A stretch of 11,206 nucleotides of DNA from positions 1 to 11,206 of the forward strand of contig JAGNMT010000067.1 of assembly GCA_017991025.1 (NCBI GenBank), read 5' to 3'. This stretch comes from Verrucomicrobiales bacterium (GTDB lineage Bacteria > Verrucomicrobiota > Verrucomicrobiia > Verrucomicrobiales > DEV007). Below are positions 6,674 to 11,206 of the stretch, one piece after another. Position numbers and translations under genes: made by a program. The notes under the pieces were generated by a model. The model did not search any database. It was not told where the DNA came from and saw nothing but the letters and a program-made list of their open reading frames with translations. Each line of letters opens with the position of its first letter. Positions within the stretch are counted from its first letter, which is position 1.

Positions 6674-6709
6674 TAACGCCCCTCCCGAAGGGAATCGGGA
6701 GAGGCGTTA
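6674..6709 (+). terminator. Strong hairpin after cytochrome gene, no U-tract
   Basis: The arms TAACGCCCCTCCCG (6674-6687) and CGGGAGAGGCGTTA (6696-6709) form a 14-position stem with a single C-A mismatch and an 8-nt loop (AAGGGAAT). It lies 53 nt after the cytochrome stop and before the promoter region of the kinase gene, the expected place for the end of the middle cluster. No T-run follows on either strand, so it is not a classic intrinsic terminator. It may be a U-less terminator or an mRNA 3'-end stabiliser. Confidence 0.55.
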
Positions 6710-6839
6710 GGTGAAACGAAAACAAGGTTCCAGAAAAAATACTCAATCGTGAGGCGCATCCCTGCGAATACACTCCTGCCAACGCCTTAGTATCACCACT
6801 AATGAAAATCTGGCAAGCGTAAATTACTAGGATCTAAAA

Positions 6840-6932
6840 ATGAATCCATGGAATCTCGATGAGCGGATTCAATATTCTGTGCTTTTGGAAATTTTTATAA
6901 TTAGGATAATTATTGATATTAACTGTATTTAA
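6840..6932 (+). CDS. Possible 30-residue hydrophobic leader peptide
   Basis: ATG 6840 has AGGA (6829-6832) 7 nt upstream and opens a 30-codon frame ending at TAA 6930-6932. It encodes a polar start (MNPWNLDERIQYS) and an Ile-rich hydrophobic tail (VLLEIFIIRIIIDINCI) that could span or touch the membrane. It sits 24 nt before the six-TM kinase gene. Codon use is very AT-rich, unlike its neighbours, and the frame contains the inverted repeat and overlaps the candidate kinase promoter. It may simply be a chance frame in AT-rich DNA. Confidence 0.18.
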   Translation: MNPWNLDERIQYSVLLEIFIIRIIIDINCI

Positions 6933-6941
6933 TGATACTGT
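6913..6941 (+). promoter_or_regulatory. Candidate sigma70-type promoter for kinase/receiver pair
   Basis: TTGATA (6913-6918; 5 of 6 to TTGACA) is followed at 17 nt by TACTGT (6936-6941) with an extended -10 TG at 6933-6934. Alternatively GATACT (6934-6939) at 15 nt could be the -10. Either would start transcription a few bases to about 10 bases before ATG 6957. The -10 is poor, so support is modest. Confidence 0.3.
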
Positions 6942-6956
6942 GGGGGCTATCAACGT

Positions 6957-8456
6957 ATGCCCGGAATTTTTCCCACTCGTTCGTTCTTTTCCGTGCGGTC
7001 ACCCAAGCCGACGGATCTTTCCGTTTTTGCCTGGAAATTAATGCAGGCTGAGGGCAGGCGATTTACGCTTCGGAATCTGAAGTTGATGGCAGTGATGGCC
7101 GCAGGGATGGTGTCCTTTTTCGCGGTTCTGGACCACTTTGCTTATCCGGAATACGTCACCTTGTTTGCGGCTCTTCGATGGACCTTTGCATCGTCCATCA
7201 TGATCCTCCTGCTCGTAGTTAGATCGAGGATCGGGAAACGGTTTTTCAGGGTTTTTGCGGTCGTGCTGCCATTGGTTCCTTCGCTTTTCGTCTGTATCAC
7301 GGTTTTCGTGACTAAAGATCCGGCTACGGAATATTATGCCGGGCTGTCCCTTTGTATCGTCGCTATCGGATTCCTCTTTCACTGGACTTACCGGGAGGCA
7401 TTGGTCGTTTCGCTCTCCGTCCTGTTTCTTTACCTGGGTGCTTGTTACCCGGCGATAGCAAACGGAATGACAGAGCGCGTCGCCGTGGGCTTGTTTAGCA
7501 ACCTGATCTTTCTGTTGGCTACCGGAGCCGTTGTGGTGACTGGAAGTCTCGCGCATCACCGGATTCGGGTGGAGGAGTTCAAGGGGCGCGAGAAATTGCG
7601 GCAGAAAAAAATCGCGCTGCGAATGAATGCCCTCCAACTCAGAAAGACACTCAGGGACCTCGAGGAGACCGAAAGCCAGCTGATACAGTCAGGAAAAATG
7701 GCGTCGCTCGGGCAGTTGAGCGCCGGGGTGATCCATGAGATCGGGAACCCGCTCAATCATTCCAATCAGGCCCTGTTCCTTCTGAGACGAATCCTTAAAA
7801 ACCATCCCGAAGATGCCGTGATCAACGAAGCGGTCGCTGACATTCAGGACAGCGTTGACCGGATGAAAGATATTGTAAAGGACCTGAGGGAATTCTCTCA
7901 TAGGCGAAGTGAACTGCTCATCGATTTTCCCGTGAGTGAGTCAATCGCGGTCGCAGTCAAAATGCTGGGCAGGGAACTCACCGACTCGTCCACCGAAGTG
8001 CTTGTCGAGGTAGGTTCGGCGGACAGGATAGAGGGCGTTAAGAACCAGATTTCTCAGGTGTTTATCAACCTGATCCACAATGCGACCCAGGCGATGGGAA
8101 AGGCGATACGAGCGGGTTCTCCCAACCGAATCGTGATTTCGGCTTCAAAGAGGGACGGGCAGGTAGTGATCTCGATTCGGGACAATGGACCGGGAATTTC
8201 CGAAGTGGTGCGGGCTCGCATTTTTGAACCCTTTTTCACCACCAAGAAAGCGGGTGAGGGAACAGGTCTGGGGCTCAGCATTTGTTACCGGATCATTGAG
8301 GCGCACCGGGGAACGATTCAGGTCAATTCTGACGGGCGCTCGTTCACCGAGTTTCTAGTTAGCCTGCCACAACCTTCTATCGAGAGCGAGTCAGGCCGGG
8401 AATCCCACCATAGCAACACTTCTCACGAAATCCTCCATGAGCAAGCGATTCACTGA
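6957..8456 (+). CDS. Six-TM membrane sensor histidine kinase
   Basis: The 499-residue product has about six hydrophobic helices (roughly 41-61, 68-89, 97-119, 126-145, 147-168, 175-199) and no large periplasmic loop, so the stimulus is probably sensed in or near the membrane. A charged coiled coil (about 203-245) leads to the dimerisation helix with phospho-acceptor H260 in AGVIHEIGNPLN. The ATP-binding domain is complete: N box FINLIHNATQAM (N371, N375), G1 DNGPG (409-413), F box FEPFFTTK (423-430) and G2 GTGLGLSI (435-442). It should autophosphorylate and pass phosphate to the receiver encoded next. The gene overlaps that receiver gene by 20 nt, which lengthens the kinase by a polar C-terminal tail (about 473-499). 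The sensory region matches no domain I can name. Start ATG 6957 follows a weak GGGGG site about 10 nt upstream. Confidence 0.93.
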   Translation: MPGIFPTRSFFSVRSPKPTDLSVFAWKLMQAEGRRFTLRNLKLMAVMAAGMVSFFAVLDHFAYPEYVTLFAALRWTFASSIMILLLVVRSRIGKRFFRVFAVVLPLVPSLFVCITVFVTKDPATEYYAGLSLCIVAIGFLFHWTYREALVVSLSVLFLYLGACYPAIANGMTERVAVGLFSNLIFLLATGAVVVTGSLAHHRIRVEEFKGREKLRQKKIALRMNALQLRKTLRDLEETESQLIQSGKMASLGQLSAGVIHEIGNPLNHSNQALFLLRRILKNHPEDAVINEAVADIQDSVDRMKDIVKDLREFSHRRSELLIDFPVSESIAVAVKMLGRELTDSSTEVLVEVGSADRIEGVKNQISQVFINLIHNATQAMGKAIRAGSPNRIVISASKRDGQVVISIRDNGPGISEVVRARIFEPFFTTKKAGEGTGLGLSICYRIIEAHRGTIQVNSDGRSFTEFLVSLPQPSIESESGRESHHSNTSHEILHEQAIH

Positions 8457-9681
8457 TTTCGGCATCCTCTATATTGATGACGAAGTAAAGTCGTTGAAGT
8501 ACTTCGAGGCGATTTTTGAGAATCTCGCTCCGATTTACATCGCCAGTAGCCCGGGAGAAGGGTTTGCACTTTTTGAAAAACATCATGAGCATATTGGCGT
8601 GGTAATCAGTGACAAGAAAATGCCGAACGAGTCCGGTCTCGAACTGCTTGCGCGAATCAGGGCGTTGAATCATAAACCTCTTAGATTCCTCGTTACTGCA
8701 TTCTCCGATCTCGATATTGCGGTCGATGCCCTGAATGAAGGTCTCCTTTACTCCTATCTCACGAAGCCCTGGGATCCCGATGATCTTGAACATCGTCTCA
8801 TTAAAGCTCTCGGGCACTTTGCCCTGGCGCGTGAGCGGGAGCAGTTACTTGAGGAAAAAGCGGAGGCGTTTCGCTATCTCATGATGGCCGACAAAGCGGC
8901 CACGATTGGTATTCTTTCGACCGGTCTCAATCATCATCTGCGTAACGCCCTCACGGTAATGCGCACCTTCCATGATCTTCTGCCATACCAGCTTGAAGAT
9001 GAGTTACACGGTGAACCGAAAGACCCGGTTTTCTGGAGAGATTATCATGCCGAGGTGAGTGGACAGATCGTGAGAATGACTTCAATCCTGAGTAATCTTG
9101 CAGAGGGGACGCGGGTGAACGGCCTGAGGATAGAAAAGGGGGTGAATCTGGCGGAACTCATGACGCGTTCCGGTGAAATAGTTCTCGAAGGTAGCCCTCA
9201 TATTTCCTTTTCCGTGGCCGCAAAAGAAGACCTTCCTTTGATTGCCGGAGACAGTCAAAAGCTCGGTCAGATGGGACGTCTTCTATTCGACGAGTCAAGG
9301 TCAACACTCAGTAAAGGCGGAGAAATCGAAGTTCGGATCTCCAAAACGGATGACGGGGCTTCTCTGGAAACGATCTTTATCGACAATGGCAAGTTGATTG
9401 AGAAGAGAGATTTAGAGAGGCTGTTTGATCCGTTTTTCGTGCAACAGAATAAACCCGAGGAATTGGGAACCAATCTGATGGCCTGCTACCTGACAGTGTT
9501 TTATCATGGCGGAACTATTCGGGCAGAGCAGACTGCCGATGGACGCAACTCGATCATCTTTACCCTGCCGGTAGAGCCCGGCGAGGTAAAAAATACCGAC
9601 TCGGTGACCCGACTTTTTGATCGGATCGCCGAGTTCAACGGGAATGATCTCCGGGCAAACAGTGCTGTAATACCCTCTTAA
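8437..9681 (+). CDS. Receiver domain fused to degenerate histidine-kinase transmitter
   Basis: The 414-residue product begins with an intact receiver domain: acidic pair D14/D15 (YIDDE), phospho-acceptor D59 (VVISDKKMP), T87 (LVTAF) and K110 (LTKPWD). After a helical linker (130-150) comes a kinase-like dimerisation helix, STGLNHHLRNALTVM, with H166 aligned to the phospho-acceptor and H167 in place of the usual Glu. The following ATPase-like domain keeps IDNG (315-318) and FDPFF (330-334), but the N box reads LLFDESRSTL without the key Asn, G1 reads DNGKL, and G2 reads GTNLMACY instead of GTGLGL. ATP binding is therefore doubtful, and this part is probably a pseudokinase, phosphatase or docking module controlled by the receiver. 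No DNA-binding domain is present. Start ATG 8437 lies inside the kinase gene and has no Shine-Dalgarno site, so translation is probably coupled. Confidence 0.88.
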   Translation: MSKRFTDFGILYIDDEVKSLKYFEAIFENLAPIYIASSPGEGFALFEKHHEHIGVVISDKKMPNESGLELLARIRALNHKPLRFLVTAFSDLDIAVDALNEGLLYSYLTKPWDPDDLEHRLIKALGHFALAREREQLLEEKAEAFRYLMMADKAATIGILSTGLNHHLRNALTVMRTFHDLLPYQLEDELHGEPKDPVFWRDYHAEVSGQIVRMTSILSNLAEGTRVNGLRIEKGVNLAELMTRSGEIVLEGSPHISFSVAAKEDLPLIAGDSQKLGQMGRLLFDESRSTLSKGGEIEVRISKTDDGASLETIFIDNGKLIEKRDLERLFDPFFVQQNKPEELGTNLMACYLTVFYHGGTIRAEQTADGRNSIIFTLPVEPGEVKNTDSVTRLFDRIAEFNGNDLRANSAVIPS

Positions 9682-9721
9682 GTCGTCCTATTTTGCTCCT
9701 TCAGCCTTGAGGGTATTATAG
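9665..9721. terminator. Inverted repeat spanning ends of convergent receiver and lsrF genes
   Basis: CTGTAATACCCTC (9665-9677) and GAGGGTATTATAG (9709-9721) pair over 13 positions in plus-strand RNA (12 Watson-Crick plus one G-U). A further AAG/CTT (9680-9682, 9706-9708) can pair after a 2-nt bulge. The arms lie in the last codons of the two genes and both stop codons fall between them. In minus-strand RNA the wobble becomes an A-C mismatch, leaving 10 contiguous pairs. No strong U-run follows either way. It probably works as a bidirectional terminator or 3'-end structure. Confidence 0.55.
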
Positions 9722-10590
9722 AGTTCGAATGCCTCCTCGGGCTTAAGTCCCTCGTGGACGACCCCTCTTACGGCTTTCATCATCGGAATCGGGGCATCCG
9801 ACTGGAAAATGTTACGGCCCATGTCGACACCCGATGCACCCTGTTCGCAGGCATAGTAGGCCATTTTCAGAGCATCGAGTTCGGGGCGCTTTTTGCCTCC
9901 CGCGATCACGATGGGCACGGGGCAGCAACTTGTGATGGTGTCAAAGTCCTCGTCGGTGTGATAGCATTTCACAAGGTGACAGCCGAGTTCGGCCATGATT
10001 CTCGTCGCGAGACGGAAGTACTTCGGGGTGCGTTCCATGTCCGTTCCGACGGCCACCACGCCCATCACGGCGATGCCGTAGCGGTTCGCCTGGTCGATGA
10101 GACGGGTCATGTTCTGGAGCGTGTTGCGCTCGTGTTCGGAACCGATGAACACCTGCACTGCAAGAACGCTCGCGTTGAGGCGGATTGCCTCTTCGATCGA
10201 ACAGGCTAGGACCTCGTCGCTGAGGGACTCCGGGCGGGCCATCGAAGTGCCGCCGGAGGCGCGCAGCGCGATCGCTTTCTGAGTACTTGCCGGGATGACG
10301 GCCCGTTGGATTCCACGCGTCAACATGAGACAGTCGCAAAAGGGTTCAAGGGGAAGGATCGTTTGATCGACCCGTTCCAGGCCCGTTGTCGGCCCCTGGA
10401 AATAGCCGTGGTCGAACGCGAGCATGATCGTGCGGCCGTTCTTGGGGTTGAACACTTTGGAGAGGCGGTTCTTAAGACCCCAGTCATACTGGTGTGAACC
10501 TTTCAGGAAAAAGCCGGGAGCTTCCTGCCTGGTATCTGTGAAGTACTCTTTTTCCTTCTTTTCCTGTGTTGTGCCGTCGAGATCTGCCAT
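9688..10590 (-). CDS. lsrF: LsrF-type 3-hydroxy-5-phosphonooxypentane-2,4-dione thiolase family
   Basis: The 300-residue product looks like E. coli LsrF (291 residues) along its whole length as I recall that sequence: MADLD at the N-terminus, NRLSKVFNPKNGRTIMLAFD, HGYFQGPTTGLERVD, TRGIQRAVIP, QVFIGSEHE, YFRLATRI, PVPIVIAGGKK and GASGVDMGRNIFQSD. It has the class I aldolase (DhnA-like) TIM barrel; K208 (HLVKCYH) matches the catalytic lysine of LsrF (K203). LsrF transfers an acetyl group from the AI-2 breakdown intermediate to CoA, giving dihydroxyacetone phosphate and acetyl-CoA. None of lsrK, lsrR, lsrG or the AI-2 transporter genes is in the window, so another sugar-phosphate substrate is possible. 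ATG 10590 is chosen because the MADLD start matches; there is no clear RBS. It lies 118 nt downstream of the FHA gene on the same strand and converges with the receiver gene. Confidence 0.87.
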   Translation of the reverse strand: MADLDGTTQEKKEKEYFTDTRQEAPGFFLKGSHQYDWGLKNRLSKVFNPKNGRTIMLAFDHGYFQGPTTGLERVDQTILPLEPFCDCLMLTRGIQRAVIPASTQKAIALRASGGTSMARPESLSDEVLACSIEEAIRLNASVLAVQVFIGSEHERNTLQNMTRLIDQANRYGIAVMGVVAVGTDMERTPKYFRLATRIMAELGCHLVKCYHTDEDFDTITSCCPVPIVIAGGKKRPELDALKMAYYACEQGASGVDMGRNIFQSDAPIPMMKAVRGVVHEGLKPEEAFELYNTLKAEGAK

Positions 10591-10708
10591 GGTATTTTTT
10601 ACGGGTTGTTAATAAGGGGCCATCTTCGGGGGAAGGAGGCGGGGGGTCAATATCCAATTGCGCAGGGATTGAGTCGATTTGGTTTCGAATCCTTGCCTTC
10701 CGACCGCT

Positions 10709-11164
10709 TCATCCAAGACGAGCTTTCGCCTTTGCCGCTTTTGCCATAGCGGCAGCGACGGGATTGATGGCGGGCTCCGTTTGTGACTGTTTCTCGAGCT
10801 TTTTGGTGAGGGATCCCGGCGAAGTCGCGGCGTTCTCGGGCTTGTCCTTGATCTCGATGACACGGACAAAGCGGGCCTTCACGGTGAGACCGAGGAGAAT
10901 TACATCGCCGTCATGCAGCGGTCGCGCTTCATGGTCGATCGCTATTCCATTCAGTCGAGTGCCGTTCGTTGAACCGAGGTCGCTGAGCTCAAATCCACTT
11001 TTTCCCTGCCTCAGTTCACAGTGGCAGCTTGAGACGGCATCTTCGCTAATGACTACGGCATTCTTCCCGCTCCGCCCGATGCTGATGATCCTGGCATTCA
11101 ACTGATAATACCGGGCAGGGGTTCCCGGTAGCTCCACCACTAGGTTAAACAGCGACGTCGACAT
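10709..11164 (-). CDS. FHA-domain protein with Ala/Lys-rich tail
   Basis: The 151-residue product has a forkhead-associated domain at about residues 8-100, with SIGRS (G30, R31), VSSCHCEL (S45, H48), FELSDLGSTNGTRLNG (N67) and LHDGDVILLG. FHA domains bind phosphothreonine peptides, so this small cytoplasmic protein probably reads Ser/Thr kinase signals or acts as an adaptor. The key residues for phosphopeptide binding (R31, S45, N67) are present. Residues about 105-151 form a disordered tail ending in an Ala/Lys run (VAAAMAKAAKAKARLG), which may bind nucleic acid or a partner. No kinase, phosphatase or secretion gene is beside it. The start ATG 11164 has only a C-run upstream instead of a ribosome site, but a promoter close by suggests a leaderless mRNA. 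Confidence 0.9.
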   Translation of the reverse strand: MSTSLFNLVVELPGTPARYYQLNARIISIGRSGKNAVVISEDAVSSCHCELRQGKSGFELSDLGSTNGTRLNGIAIDHEARPLHDGDVILLGLTVKARFVRVIEIKDKPENAATSPGSLTKKLEKQSQTEPAINPVAAAMAKAAKAKARLG

Positions 11165-11171
11165 GGGGGAA

Positions 11172-11201
11172 AGAATAGGGAATCGGAAAAGGCCTTGTCA
11201 A
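11172..11201 (-). promoter_or_regulatory. Sigma70-like promoter of FHA gene, predicted leaderless
   Basis: On the minus strand a perfect -35 TTGACA (11201-11196) is followed after 18 nt by a -10 TATTCT (11177-11172; 4 of 6). Only 7 nt separate the -10 from ATG 11164, so transcription should begin at or within a base or two of the start codon. The 5' end shows no Shine-Dalgarno site, which fits. Confidence 0.55.
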
Positions 11202-11206
11202 TCGCT

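Larger units (their letters stand above)
6621..6956. other. 336-nt intergenic region with hairpin and AT-rich promoter part
   Basis: The first part (6621-6720) is GC-rich and holds the strong hairpin at 6674-6709. The second part (about 6780-6940) is sharply AT-rich compared with the rest of the window. It contains a 7-bp inverted repeat TGAATCC/GGATTCA (6841-6847 and 6865-6871, 17-nt spacer), a consensus TATAAT at 6896-6901 without a matching -35, a candidate promoter at 6913-6941, and a possible 30-codon frame at 6840-6932. No tRNA, known riboswitch or larger gene was seen. Confidence 0.7.

Noticed and set aside
6896..6901. Consensus TATAAT as kinase promoter -10
   Set aside because: No acceptable -35 lies 16-18 nt upstream, and such hexamers are expected by chance in this AT-rich stretch.
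7038..7637. 199-residue minus-strand frame
   Set aside because: Antisense to the kinase membrane region; hydrophilic, low-complexity content reflects complement of hydrophobic codons.
10566..11105. 179-residue plus-strand frame
   Set aside because: Antisense to the FHA gene and the lsrF start; no motif recognised and the FHA reading is clear.
1..11206. CRISPR array, transposon ends, tRNA or integration sites
   Set aside because: Reading both strands showed no regularly spaced repeats, transposase motifs, terminal inverted repeats or tRNA-like structure.

Overview
The window looks like a chromosomal stretch from a member of the Verrucomicrobiota (PVC group). The main evidence is two c-type haem proteins of styles typical of that group: a HEAT-repeat protein with a C-terminal PVC-type haem domain, and a small Planctomycete-type cytochrome carrying a C-terminal SHD1-like domain. 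Weak or absent Shine-Dalgarno sites and compact gene packing agree with this. No transposase, integrase, phage gene, CRISPR array, tRNA or rRNA was seen.

Left part (1-3086): the 3' part of a large haem-binding/dehydrogenase-type gene runs in from the left edge. It converges with a PlsC-like acyltransferase gene, and their stop codons are 3 nt apart.

Middle (3087-6709): a same-strand gene cluster. It holds an archaeo-eukaryotic-type (AEP) primase-like protein with a C-terminal four-cysteine region, a TIM-barrel protein usually called sugar phosphate isomerase/epimerase but carrying a complete endonuclease IV-like set of nine metal ligands, a possible 52-residue small protein, a PhnA-type zinc-ribbon protein lacking the usual PhnA C-terminal half, and the small cytochrome. 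The last members overlap one another, and a GC-rich hairpin follows the cytochrome gene. The primase-like protein beside the endonuclease IV-like fold is the most interesting combination here; a shared DNA-related role is only inferred.

Right part (6710-9681): an AT-rich spacer, then a six-TM sensor histidine kinase overlapping by 20 nt a receiver protein whose C-terminus is a degenerate histidine-kinase transmitter. This suggests a two-component pair without a DNA-binding output. The receiver gene converges with lsrF (stops 6 nt apart), and a long inverted repeat spans both gene ends and could serve as a two-way terminator.

Far right (9688-11206): an orphan lsrF gene (class I aldolase fold, AI-2 phosphate catabolism family) and an FHA-domain gene, both on the minus strand. 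The FHA gene has a sigma70-like promoter placed so close to its ATG that its mRNA is probably leaderless.
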